The translations under genes and the position numbers were made by a program. Shown in pieces: positions 1 through 7,261 of a stretch of DNA of 14,177 bases. The notes below the pieces were generated by a model. That model was not told where the DNA came from. It worked only from the letters and a program-made list of their open reading frames with translations, and did no database searches. The DNA comes from Oscillospiraceae bacterium (GTDB taxonomy: Bacteria; Bacillota; Clostridia; Saccharofermentanales; Saccharofermentanaceae): contig CADBNJ010000205.1 of assembly GCA_902795955.1 (NCBI GenBank), positions 1 to 14,177 on the forward strand, given 5' to 3'. How positions within the stretch are numbered: the first letter of the stretch is position 1; each line of letters starts with the position of its first letter.

Positions 1-2964
1 CTTTACAACAATAAGAACGGACTTCCCACGTCGGAAGCTAATGATATAACGCAGACATCTGACGGTGCACTTTGGATAGGAAGCTACAGCGGACTGAGCA
101 GATATGACGGATCTCATTTCGAGAGGATGGATTCCGCGACGGGCATCACCAGCGTAACGACACTTCACGCTGACAGCAATGACAGGATCTGGATAGGAAC
201 GAACGATAACGGCATAGTGATCTTCAACAACGGAACGGTCCGCAGGTTCGGTACTGCGGAAGGCATGGATTCCGTATCTGTCAGATCTATCGTCGGTGAT
301 GACAACGGGATCATCTACGCGGGCACCACTAGAGGAGTTGTGGCTTTCGACAGCAATGATAATCTTGTGAAGATAGACGATGACCGTATCAATGACCTTT
401 ATATCCGTGAACTTCAAATGGGAGCCGGCAATGTGGTCTACGGACTTACGATCGACGGGGCCATATTCAAGATGAGAGATATGAAGGTCACAGAGTTCTA
501 CAGCAGTGATACTTTGAAGTCGATACTTGTAGGTGACGGGATAACCATCCGTACCATACTTCCTGACAGTAATGATCCTGATTATATTTTTGCCGGCAAT
601 GAAGGATCCGGAGTGTTTCATCTCAAACTGACGAATGACCTGTCTTCGAGCAAATCGAGCAGATTCTATGTGGCACCTTTGCACCACATCAATTCTCTGA
701 CGGAAATAGGTAATGACATATGGATATGTGCCGATGACGGAGTGGGAGTGATCGACCGCAGCATGCGCGGACTCCGCATAATCGATGATATCCCGATGGA
801 CAGCTCGATCGACCGGATGATGATAGATTATCAGGGCAATTACTGGTTTACTTCAACAAGGCAGGGCATTATGAAGATCGTCCCGAATCAGTTTACGGAT
901 GTCTTTGATGTCTGCGGGATCGAGAACAGAGTCGTAAATTCGACATGCATGTACGACGGACAACTCTTCATCGGTACGGATAACGGACTGGTAGTTACGG
1001 AAGGCAACCGCCAGACAGGAACGGTTCCGGTCACATCAGCAACAACTGCATCCGGAATGAACCTTAAGTGGACGGATCTTATAAAGGTGCTTAACGGGGT
1101 CAAGATCAGATCTGTCTGCAGAGACAGTCAGAACAGACTGTGGATATCCACATTCGGCAGTACGGGACTGATATGCTTTGACGGGAGCAATGTTACGGAT
1201 TACACGACGGATGACGGTCTGCCTTCCGAGAGGGTAAGAACGGTTGTTGAACTGTCGGACGGCAGGTATGCTGCCGCATGCACCGGCGGTGTTGCGATCA
1301 TAGAGAACGGCAGGGTAACGGATGTATACGGAAGTGAGCAGGGGATCGGCAATACTGAAGTCCTTACCGTCTGTGAAGCGTCCAACGGCGATGTTCTCGC
1401 AGGAACGGACGGCGGCGGCATATATGTCATCGGCAGGGACGGGAAGGTAAGGAACATCGGCATAAAGGAAGGTCTGTCTTCTGAAGTTATCATGAGGATC
1501 AGGCGTGACAGGAAGAAGGATCTCTACTGGCTCATTACCAGTAATTCACTGTCTTACATGGACGGCAGTTATAAGATCTCTGCTGTTGATAAATTTCCTT
1601 ATTCCAATAATTTTGACATCATTGAGACTGACAGTGAGGATATGTGGATCCTGAGCAGCAACGGAATATATGTCGTGCCCGAGAACGAGCTGACATCCGG
1701 CGGTGATATCAACGCGCTGTATTACAGTATGGACAACGGACTGTGCTGTATCGCGACTTCTAATTCATACAGTGATCTGACTGACACAGGTGACCTTTAT
1801 ATCGCAGGAACGACCGGAGTTGCAAAGGTCAATGTTAACAAAAAAATGCTGGATGTATCATCGCTTAAGATGAACGTGCCATACATTGATGCTGACGGAG
1901 TGATAGTATTCCCTGATGAGAACGGAAGATTCACGATAGACCCTTCCGTTACAAGACTGACGATCCATCCTTTTATCTACACATACTCGCTCATCAATCC
2001 TCAGATATCATATGTGCTTGAGGGATTTGACGAGAAGGAGACTACGATCAGCAGTCACCAATTGAGTCCTGTTGTCTATACGAATCTCAAAGGCGGTGAA
2101 TATAATTTCAAGATGAGATTCACCAATCCTGCAAGTGCCTATGAGAGCGATCTGTCGATCATCATCGTGAAGTCAAAGGCTCTCTATGAGACGGTGTGGT
2201 TCTATGTGATAATGGTGATCGTATCCATTGCCGCCGTCGCGCTCGTAGTCGCGCTGTTCTTCCGCGGCAGGCTGCGTAAATATGAGAAAAAGGCCGAAGA
2301 GAACAAGAAGCTCATCCGTGAGATAACAGAGGCCTTCGCGAAGACCATCGATATGAAAGACAAGTATACAAACGGTCACTCTACAAGAGTTGCCGAGTAT
2401 ACTGCAAAGCTTGCGCGCGAACTGGGGTGCAGCGAAGAGGAGATAACCAAGTATTACAACATTGCCCTGCTCCACGATATCGGCAAGATAGGAATCCCCA
2501 TGGAGGTTCTCAACAAGAACGGCAAACTGACAGATGAGGAGTATGCGTGCATCAAATCGCATACAACGCTGGGACATGACGTTCTGGCCGGAATAAGCAT
2601 AATGCCTGAACTGGCTACCGGTGCCGGTTCGCATCATGAGAGACCGGACGGGAAGGGATACCCTGAAGGACTGAAGGGAGATGAGATCCCCAGGGTTGCA
2701 CAGATCATCGCGGTGGCGGATACTTTCGATGCGATGTATTCGGACAGACCGTACAGAAAGCGCATGAATTTTGATAAGGCAGTATCGATCATCAAGGAAG
2801 TATCCGGTACTCAGCTGACTTCGGATGTCGTTGATGCTTTCCTCAGGCTTGTTGACAAGGGAGAGTTCAGGGCCGAGGATGATCACGGCGGAGGAACCTT
2901 CGATGATATCAACAATATCCACAAGAAGTTTGACAGCGAAGGAAAGAAAGATCCTCCTGCCTGA
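1..2964 (+). CDS. Beta-propeller sensor with C-terminal HD-GYP c-di-GMP phosphodiesterase (5' end outside window)
   Basis: The reading frame is open from base 1, so the true start lies upstream; 987 residues are visible. About the first 640 residues are repeats of the two-component-regulator propeller type (for example IWIGTNDNG, LFIGTDNG, VLAGTDGGG), roughly a dozen blades, enough for nearly two seven-bladed propellers. A Y_Y_Y-like beta-sandwich follows at about 649-725, one hydrophobic helix at 732-754, a charged helical linker, and an HD-GYP domain at about 775-960. The metal and signature residues are present: His793, HD at 825-826, His854, and HHERPDGKGYP from 878. The known HD-GYP activity is hydrolysis of cyclic di-GMP. 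I infer that the propellers sit outside the cell and sense a ligand, perhaps a glycan as in hybrid two-component sensors, and control the cytoplasmic enzyme. No kinase, receiver or GGDEF domain is visible in this part. The GNAT gene follows after 20 bases. Confidence 0.93.
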   Translation, partial: LYNNKNGLPTSEANDITQTSDGALWIGSYSGLSRYDGSHFERMDSATGITSVTTLHADSNDRIWIGTNDNGIVIFNNGTVRRFGTAEGMDSVSVRSIVGDDNGIIYAGTTRGVVAFDSNDNLVKIDDDRINDLYIRELQMGAGNVVYGLTIDGAIFKMRDMKVTEFYSSDTLKSILVGDGITIRTILPDSNDPDYIFAGNEGSGVFHLKLTNDLSSSKSSRFYVAPLHHINSLTEIGNDIWICADDGVGVIDRSMRGLRIIDDIPMDSSIDRMMIDYQGNYWFTSTRQGIMKIVPNQFTDVFDVCGIENRVVNSTCMYDGQLFIGTDNGLVVTEGNRQTGTVPVTSATTASGMNLKWTDLIKVLNGVKIRSVCRDSQNRLWISTFGSTGLICFDGSNVTDYTTDDGLPSERVRTVVELSDGRYAAACTGGVAIIENGRVTDVYGSEQGIGNTEVLTVCEASNGDVLAGTDGGGIYVIGRDGKVRNIGIKEGLSSEVIMRIRRDRKKDLYWLITSNSLSYMDGSYKISAVDKFPYSNNFDIIETDSEDMWILSSNGIYVVPENELTSGGDINALYYSMDNGLCCIATSNSYSDLTDTGDLYIAGTTGVAKVNVNKKMLDVSSLKMNVPYIDADGVIVFPDENGRFTIDPSVTRLTIHPFIYTYSLINPQISYVLEGFDEKETTISSHQLSPVVYTNLKGGEYNFKMRFTNPASAYESDLSIIIVKSKALYETVWFYVIMVIVSIAAVALVVALFFRGRLRKYEKKAEENKKLIREITEAFAKTIDMKDKYTNGHSTRVAEYTAKLARELGCSEEEITKYYNIALLHDIGKIGIPMEVLNKNGKLTDEEYACIKSHTTLGHDVLAGISIMPELATGAGSHHERPDGKGYPEGLKGDEIPRVAQIIAVADTFDAMYSDRPYRKRMNFDKAVSIIKEVSGTQLTSDVVDAFLRLVDKGEFRAEDDHGGGTFDDINNIHKKFDSEGKKDPPA

Positions 2965-2984
2965 GACGGCGCGGAACATGGCAG

Positions 2985-3527
2985 ATGATGAAGCTTTTTG
3001 ACGAGATCCCGTATATAGAAGGTGAAGGAATCATTCTCAGGGCGCTTGAGGATAAGGATGCGGATGCGCTGGGGAGACTGACCGGCAATGATGATGTCTA
3101 CAAGTATCTTCCGACATTCCTTTTTGAGAGACAGTATGATGACATGCATGAGGTGATCAGAAATGTCTACGGCGATCTGTTCGTGAACAAAGAATCGCTG
3201 ATTCTTGCCGTCTGTGATGCAGCTGACGGGGAGTTCAGCGGACTGGCGGAATTCTACGGATATAAGGACAGTATCCGCAAGATAAGCATCGGATACAGAT
3301 TGCCGGAGGAGTGCTGGGGCAGGGGTATCGCGACAAGGACGGTGGCGGCGATGGTTGATTACTTGTATTCTGTGACGGATATTGAGATAATAACCGCGAG
3401 TACGATGGTGGAGAATAAAGCGTCTTTCCGCGTGCTTGAGAAGAATGATTTTGATCTGGTGGTGTCAGGTGCCGAAGAAGACTGGGGTTTTGACGGGCCG
3501 ACACTTGCAGATAAATGGATAAGGTGA
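2985..3527 (+). CDS. GNAT family N-acetyltransferase (RimJ/RimL-like)
   Basis: This 180-residue protein has the GNAT fold. A beta-strand GEGIILRALEDKD opens it, typical of RimJ/RimL-type acetyltransferases. The acetyl-CoA-binding loop is WGRGIATR at 111-118, and the late motif ENKASFRVLEKNDF lies at 143-156. The family transfers acetyl from acetyl-CoA to an amine, often a protein N-terminus, amino sugar or antibiotic; the substrate cannot be told here. Two ATG codons lie in tandem (2985, 2988) without a clear ribosome binding site, so translation may depend on the upstream gene, which ends 20 bases earlier. The next gene starts 5 bases after the stop, and its ribosome binding site contains this stop codon. 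An operon with both neighbours is likely. Confidence 0.87.
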   Translation: MMKLFDEIPYIEGEGIILRALEDKDADALGRLTGNDDVYKYLPTFLFERQYDDMHEVIRNVYGDLFVNKESLILAVCDAADGEFSGLAEFYGYKDSIRKISIGYRLPEECWGRGIATRTVAAMVDYLYSVTDIEIITASTMVENKASFRVLEKNDFDLVVSGAEEDWGFDGPTLADKWIR

Positions 3528-3532
3528 TATTT

Positions 3533-3907
3533 ATGCGTTTATTGGGTAACCTTTTGTGGATAATCTTTGGCGGATTGATTAGTGCGCTGTCGTGGATTTT
3601 GCTCGGCCTTATCTGGTGTATTACCATAATCGGAATACCGGTAGGTGTGCAGTGCTTCAAGCTGGCGAGTATCTCTTTTAATCCTTTCGGCAAGGAAGTT
3701 ACGTACGGCGGAGGCGGGGTGTCTTTTATAGTGAATATCCTGTGGCTGATATTCGGAGGCTTCGAGATGGCGGTCACACATTTTATATGGGGACTCGTAT
3801 GCTGCATTACGATCGTGGGCATCCCGTTCGGTCTGCAGTTCTTCAAGATAGCCAAGCTGTCGCTTATGCCGTTCGGCGCAGAAGTGTCGCGGGAGCATTA
3901 TCTGTAA
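3533..3907 (+). CDS. YccF domain-containing membrane protein
   Basis: The 124-residue product is very hydrophobic and built from two copies of one unit. NLLWIIFGG..WCITIIGIPVG..FKLASISFNPFGKEV in the first half is echoed by NILWLIFGG..CCITIVGIPFG..FKIAKLSLMPFGAEV in the second. This doubled pattern, with IIGIPVG and P-F-G motifs, is that of the YccF family (DUF307), inner-membrane proteins of unknown function. I chose the ATG at 3533, not the in-frame ATG at 3515, because AAGGTGA at 3521-3527 lies 5 bases before it. That Shine-Dalgarno overlaps the stop codon of the preceding acetyltransferase gene, so translation is probably coupled. No terminator follows; a new promoter begins 3 bases after the stop. 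Confidence 0.87.
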   Translation: MRLLGNLLWIIFGGLISALSWILLGLIWCITIIGIPVGVQCFKLASISFNPFGKEVTYGGGGVSFIVNILWLIFGGFEMAVTHFIWGLVCCITIVGIPFGLQFFKIAKLSLMPFGAEVSREHYL

Positions 3908-3910
3908 CAC

Positions 3911-3940
3911 TTGACACATACGCGGACGGTGTTATATCAT
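3911..3940 (+). promoter_or_regulatory. Sigma-70-type promoter of the ABC-F leader
   Basis: A perfect -35 box TTGACA (3911-3916) is followed, 18 bases on, by TATCAT (3935-3940), five of six matches to the -10 consensus. TATATC at 3933-3938 is an alternative with 16-base spacing. Transcription would start near 3947, only about 10 bases before the leader-ORF ribosome binding site. Confidence 0.65.
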
Positions 3941-3970
3941 CTGCGTAGCAAAGACAAAGGAGGAACACCA

Positions 3971-3991
3971 ATGAAGATGATCATCTGCTGA
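3971..3991 (+). CDS. Six-codon leader ORF (MKMIIC) upstream of the ABC-F gene
   Basis: ATG AAG ATG ATC ATC TGC TGA is preceded by AAAGGAGG at 3956-3963, 7 bases before the ATG, as good a ribosome binding site as that of any gene in the window. It lies just downstream of the promoter at 3911-3940 and about 65 bases before an intrinsic terminator. Short ORFs in this position control several antibiotic-resistance ABC-F genes by ribosome stalling. I infer the same role here. A peptide this short would act through its translation, not as a product. Chance occurrence cannot be excluded. Confidence 0.55.
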   Translation: MKMIIC

Positions 3992-4056
3992 AGTTTATTA
4001 ACTGCCTGCGGATAAGTCTTTTTGCGTGTTCATTTTATGAATAATATGTGATTGTT

Positions 4057-4089
4057 TGCCGCGGCCGCGTGTCGCGGCATTTGCTTTTT
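4057..4089 (+). terminator. Intrinsic terminator inside the ABC-F leader
   Basis: TGCCGCG (4057-4063) and CGCGGCA (4073-4079) form a 7-bp G+C-rich stem with a 9-base loop, followed by ATTTGCTTTTT. It lies between a promoter and the gene it would serve, 29 bases before the ABC-F start, which points to conditional termination instead of an operon end. Confidence 0.65.
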
Positions 4090-4117
4090 CTGCAGGCTTC
4101 TGTAAGGAGGTATGTTT

Positions 4118-5584
4118 ATGTCATTGATTAATATCAGAGAATTAACTTTCGGGTATGACGGCTCGGATAAAAATCTGTTTGAGAATGTAACGCTGGGGAT
4201 CGATACATCGTGGCGCCTCGGACTGTCGGGGCGTAACGGAAGAGGGAAGACAACTTTCCTGAAGCTGCTCAGAGGCGAACTGGCGTATAGCGGCAGCATC
4301 ACCGGTGTGCCGGAAACGGTGCTTTTCCCTTCGGATGAACTCGTGTGTGATGAGGACTGGAAGATACAGAAGGAGCTTAATCTGATGAAGACGGATCCCT
4401 ATATTATGTACCGCCCTGTGGAGACATTGTCGGGAGGGGAGAGGACGAAGCTGATGCTCGCAAAGCTCTTTGCATCGGACGGGATCTATCCTCTGATCGA
4501 TGAGCCCACAAATCATCTGGATCAGGCGGGAAGAGAAGCCGTAGCGGAATACCTCGCGGCAAAGGAAGGCTTCATACTCATTTCGCATGACAGGGCGTTC
4601 CTGGACAGGTGTACCGATCATACGCTCGTCATTACGAGAACGGGGATCGAACTCGTATCATCCGGGTATTCGGTATGGTGGGAGAACAACGAGCAGAAGA
4701 TGAAGAGCGAGAGTGCGCGTAATGATCAGCTGAAGAAAGAGATGGGTTCCATCGAAGAATCGATGAAGAAGAATGCCAGGTGGGCTTCGAAGGCTGAAGG
4801 ATACAAGAACAGGAGCAAGGCGCCGTCCAAGGTCGCGGAGGATCATTTCAGACGTGCTTATGAGGCTGAGAAATCCCGCAAGCTCATGTCACTGGCAAGG
4901 AACCTTCAGAACCGTAATGAGAAGAAACTCGAGGAGAAGAGAGGGCTTCTCAGGGATCTGGAGAAGACAGAGCAGCTCAGGATAACGGGGAGCGAACACC
5001 ATAATAAGACTCCGGTGATAATGAGAGGAGTATCTTTATTGCGCGGCGGTATTACTGTCGCAGACGGCATCGATCTGACAGTGGAGCAGGGTATGAAGAT
5101 ATCACTCAAAGGTCCGAACGGGTGCGGCAAGAGCACGCTCATCAAATATCTGGCGGGCGCAGGTACTGCTGAAGATATCACGGCGTGCGGCGATATTTAC
5201 ATAGCGCCGGGATTGACCGTATCATATGTCAGTCAGGATACCTCGGGACTTCGCGGATCTCTGTATGATATCGTAGCGGACAGGGGCGGTGACAGGACCT
5301 TGTTCAGCACCATTATGGTCAAGATGGGGTTCGACAAGGAGATCCTTGAACGCGATGTATCAACACTGTCTCTCGGTCAGAAGAAGTGTGTTCTCATCGC
5401 CCTGTCATTATGTGAGAAGGCAGACCTGTATCTGTGGGACGAACCGCTGAATTATGTTGATGTGTATATCAGGCAGGAGATAGAGCGTCTTCTGACCGCA
5501 AGTGATATTACATTACTTTTTGTTGAGCACGATAAGATGTTCAGTGACAATGTGGCAGATCAGGAAGTTACGATGCAGCCGTAA
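4118..5584 (+). CDS. ABC-F ATPase, Lsa-type ribosome-protection protein
   Basis: The 488-residue protein has two ABC ATPase domains and no membrane segments, as in ABC-F proteins. Domain 1 has Walker A GRNGRGKTT (38-46), signature LSGGE (104-108), Walker B IDEP with Glu129, and His157. Domain 2 has Walker A GPNGCGKST (332-340), signature LSLGQ (417-421), Walker B LWDEP with Glu442, and His471. The basic, helical inter-domain linker lies at about 185-290. The opening SLINIRELTFGYDG and the WDEPLNYVDV motif resemble Lsa-type proteins, which bind the ribosomal E site and displace lincosamides, streptogramin A and pleuromutilins. The resistance role is inferred from family and leader. I chose ATG 4118 because AAGGAGG (4104-4110) lies 7 bases before it; the in-frame ATG at 4112 is only 1 base from it. 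The preceding leader looks like an attenuator. Confidence 0.88.
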   Translation: MSLINIRELTFGYDGSDKNLFENVTLGIDTSWRLGLSGRNGRGKTTFLKLLRGELAYSGSITGVPETVLFPSDELVCDEDWKIQKELNLMKTDPYIMYRPVETLSGGERTKLMLAKLFASDGIYPLIDEPTNHLDQAGREAVAEYLAAKEGFILISHDRAFLDRCTDHTLVITRTGIELVSSGYSVWWENNEQKMKSESARNDQLKKEMGSIEESMKKNARWASKAEGYKNRSKAPSKVAEDHFRRAYEAEKSRKLMSLARNLQNRNEKKLEEKRGLLRDLEKTEQLRITGSEHHNKTPVIMRGVSLLRGGITVADGIDLTVEQGMKISLKGPNGCGKSTLIKYLAGAGTAEDITACGDIYIAPGLTVSYVSQDTSGLRGSLYDIVADRGGDRTLFSTIMVKMGFDKEILERDVSTLSLGQKKCVLIALSLCEKADLYLWDEPLNYVDVYIRQEIERLLTASDITLLFVEHDKMFSDNVADQEVTMQP

Positions 5585-5591
5585 AAGCCTT

Positions 5592-5620
5592 TTGACATTG
5601 ACGCCTGCTTGTGTTATTAT
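5592..5620 (+). promoter_or_regulatory. Strong promoter of rpsO
   Basis: TTGACA (5592-5597), 17-base spacer, TATTAT (5615-5620). The -35 box starts 8 bases after the ABC-F stop codon. Transcription should begin near 5627, giving a leader of about 80 bases. Confidence 0.8.
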
Positions 5621-5630
5621 CTTTAACGCT

Positions 5631-5681
5631 GCCGTGACTTAGGTGATGCGGATGACTCCAACCCTTACCTCAGTCACAGGT
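5631..5681 (+). ncRNA. Structured rpsO leader, candidate S15 autoregulatory element
   Basis: The arms 5631-5644 and 5667-5681 pair over nearly their whole length: GTGACT with AGTCAC and AGGT with ACCT, separated by one T/C mismatch, and GCC with GGT past a bulged A. The 22-base apical part contains a small GGA/TCC helix. No T-run follows, so it is not a terminator. S15 is known to repress its own mRNA by binding structured leaders in several bacterial groups, with different leader shapes. Assigning that role here is inference; I do not match it to a named RNA family. Confidence 0.5.
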
Positions 5682-5708
5682 GAATATAATAATTAGGAGG
5701 AACGTACC

Positions 5709-5981
5709 ATGGCACACAGCAGAGGTATTGATAAGGCTGAGATCATCAAGACTTATCAGCTCGCAGAAGGCGACACAGGTTCACCTGAGGTTCAGATCGC
5801 ACTTCTCACTGCAAGGATCAACCACCTTACCGAACACCTGAAGACACACAAGGGTGATCACCACTCCAGAAGAGGTCTTCTGATGATGGTTGGTAAGAGA
5901 AGAGGACTTCTTGATTACCTTGCACAGATCGATATCGAGAGATACAGAACGATCATTGCAAAGCTCGGAATCAGAAAGTAA
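5709..5981 (+). CDS. rpsO: 30S ribosomal protein S15
   Basis: This 90-residue protein is a full-length S15, the small-subunit protein that binds the 16S rRNA central domain at the three-way junction and starts assembly of the platform. Family hallmarks are [14 protein letters not shown] near residue 21, [18 protein letters not shown] at 40-57, the basic KRRGLLDYL, and the end [18 protein letters not shown] (5695-5700) lies 8 bases before the ATG. It stands alone as a single-gene unit, with its own strong promoter, a folded leader and an 11-bp terminator. The nucleotide sequence is rich in codons typical of highly expressed genes. Confidence 0.99.
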   Translation: MAHSRGIDKAEIIKTYQLAEGDTGSPEVQIALLTARINHLTEHLKTHKGDHHSRRGLLMMVGKRRGLLDYLAQIDIERYRTIIAKLGIRK

Positions 5982-6006
5982 ACGCTATACTTATCAAAGA
6001 TCCGTG

Positions 6007-6042
6007 AGATGCCCCGTGATAACGGGGCATCTTTTATTATTT
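6007..6042 (+). terminator. Intrinsic terminator of rpsO
   Basis: AGATGCCCCGT (6007-6017) and ACGGGGCATCT (6022-6032) form a perfect 11-bp stem with a GATA loop, followed by TTTATTATTT. It lies 26 bases after the rpsO stop codon. Confidence 0.93.
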
Positions 6043-6053
6043 ACAAATTATTG

Positions 6054-6082
6054 TTTATTTCTCCGCTGAATCAATCTATAAT
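6054..6082 (+). promoter_or_regulatory. Promoter of the AI-2E family transporter gene
   Basis: A perfect TATAAT is at 6077-6082. The best -35 at 17-base spacing is TTTATT (6054-6059), which is weak. The expected start of transcription, 7 bases past the -10 box, is 6089, the A of the ATG itself. Confidence 0.5.
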
Positions 6083-6088
6083 ATCTCT

Positions 6089-7252
6089 ATGAGCAAGTTT
6101 AAAGATTATTTCAGTCAGAAGTTCGGCGTTTATTCGCTTGCGGCAGTTGTAGGTGTTGTTACATACTTCATCCTGTTCCATCTTGTTGATATTTTCTCAT
6201 GGCTTAAGTATGCGATCAATCTGATGGCTCCGATAATCATAGGGATCATCTTTGCGTACCTGATAGATCTCGTAGTCGTTTTCTTTGAGAAGAAGGTGTT
6301 CCACAGGGTAAAGAAGCCGAAGGTGCGCGGCGTGCTCTCCATGACCGTATCGATTATTCTCATAGTTACTGTTATAGCCCTGTTCTCGTGGTTTGTAATG
6401 CCTGAACTTGTCAGGAGCATATATAAGTTCATTACGGAGGCTAAAGGGTATTCCGCGATCATCGAGGAGAACCTCAAAAAACTCGATGAATTTGCAGCCA
6501 ATTACGGTATTACCCTGGGGGCTTCCACATGGCCTGACAGCATGTATTCAGGATTCGACAAATGGATGTCTGAGATCACGAGCAATCTGTCTTCAACGAT
6601 GAGTACCATTATGGGTGTCGGAGCAGTACTGGCGAATATCATCATCGGTGCCATTCTTGCCGTCTACTTCCTCATTGGTAAGAGAAAGCTTTTTGCAGGT
6701 GTTGCGAAGTTCAGACATTCACTTCTTACGGAAGACCAGTACAAGAGACATACGGCATTCATCAAGAGAAGTCTTAATATTTTCTCGAGATACATAAGTT
6801 ATACTCTGCTCGAAGCGATCGGTGTCGGCTTTGTTAATGCGATATTCATGCTGATCGCAGGGATGCCAAATGTAACGCTTATTTCCGTTGTTGTCGGAGT
6901 AACGAATCTGCTCCCGACATTCGGACCTATAGCAGGCGGTGCGATCGGTGCATTCCTGCTCTTTGTGGAAGAACCTTTCTATGCGCTTATTTTCATCATT
7001 TTCACGTTTATCCTGCAGCTTATTGACGGCTACATTGTTAAGCCCAAACTGTTCAGCGATTCCATGGGTCTGCCGTCAGTCCTGACATTGATCTCTATTA
7101 TCATCGGAGGCAAGCTTTTTGGTATGGTAGGTATCCTTCTGTCGATACCATTTACGGCTGTGTTATCCATACTCTATATCGAGAGTTTTCTGCCCTGGCT
7201 TGTTAAGAGAAAAAAGCAGATCAAACTTGATAAAGAGAACGCTGCAAAATAG
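6089..7252 (+). CDS. AI-2E family transporter (multi-pass membrane protein)
   Basis: The 387-residue product belongs to the AI-2E transporter family (PF01594, formerly UPF0118). There is a hydrophobic pair near 15-65 ending GIIFAYLIDLVVVFFEKK, a helix near 83-105, a soluble segment around 110-170, and a dense membrane block from 175 onward. That block has the family signature NLLPTFGPIAGGAIGA near 275-290 and the C-terminal GMVGILLSIPFTAVLSIL. A basic tail ends it. Members export autoinducer-2 or, in other cases, act as sodium/proton antiporters or have unknown cargo; the substrate cannot be read here. ATG 6089 is the first possible start in frame after the rpsO terminator, and the next Met falls after the first membrane helix. 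There is no Shine-Dalgarno sequence before it. No convincing terminator follows. Confidence 0.9.
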   Translation: MSKFKDYFSQKFGVYSLAAVVGVVTYFILFHLVDIFSWLKYAINLMAPIIIGIIFAYLIDLVVVFFEKKVFHRVKKPKVRGVLSMTVSIILIVTVIALFSWFVMPELVRSIYKFITEAKGYSAIIEENLKKLDEFAANYGITLGASTWPDSMYSGFDKWMSEITSNLSSTMSTIMGVGAVLANIIIGAILAVYFLIGKRKLFAGVAKFRHSLLTEDQYKRHTAFIKRSLNIFSRYISYTLLEAIGVGFVNAIFMLIAGMPNVTLISVVVGVTNLLPTFGPIAGGAIGAFLLFVEEPFYALIFIIFTFILQLIDGYIVKPKLFSDSMGLPSVLTLISIIIGGKLFGMVGILLSIPFTAVLSILYIESFLPWLVKRKKQIKLDKENAAK

Positions 7253-7261
7253 AATGTTTTA

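Larger units (their letters stand above)
3947..4117 (+). promoter_or_regulatory. Putative ribosome-dependent attenuator leader of the ABC-F gene
   Basis: The leader contains four segments that can pair in two exclusive ways. ATCTGC (3983-3988, the last two codons of the leader ORF) can pair with GCGGAT (4008-4013), with an inner helix AGTT/AACT (3992-3995, 4000-4003). Alternatively CTGCGG (4006-4011) can pair with CCGCGG (4059-4064), the 5' arm of the terminator. A ribosome stalled on the leader ORF would cover the first segment, free the second and so disrupt the terminator. GCCTGCGGA (4004-4012) can also pair with TCTGCAGGC (4089-4097) just before the ABC-F ribosome binding site. Pairings were read by eye and include G-U pairs; no energies were computed. 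Confidence 0.5.

Noticed and set aside
2173..2979. 268-residue open frame on the - strand
   Set aside because: It lies wholly antisense to the membrane and HD-GYP part of the sensor gene, whose + strand protein has clear conserved motifs. The antisense product has no recognisable domain.
2978..3001. Seven-codon ORF overlapping the acetyltransferase start
   Set aside because: There is no ribosome binding site and no terminator or structure nearby, unlike the leader ORF at 3971, so chance is more likely.
3235..3855. 206-residue open frame on the - strand
   Set aside because: It is antisense to the acetyltransferase and YccF genes, both of which have family motifs and better ribosome binding sites. 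Its composition is Pro/Ser-rich shadow.
3742..3948. 68-residue + strand frame crossing the end of the YccF gene
   Set aside because: It is out of frame inside YccF, has no ribosome binding site, and ends within the ABC-F leader promoter region.
4059..4069. GCGGCCGC palindrome as a protein-binding site
   Set aside because: It is explained by the G+C-rich terminator stem and loop in the ABC-F leader.
5584..5600. AAAAGCCTTTT after the ABC-F stop as a terminator
   Set aside because: The stem is short, A+T-rich and leaves almost no loop, and its T-run forms the rpsO -35 box.
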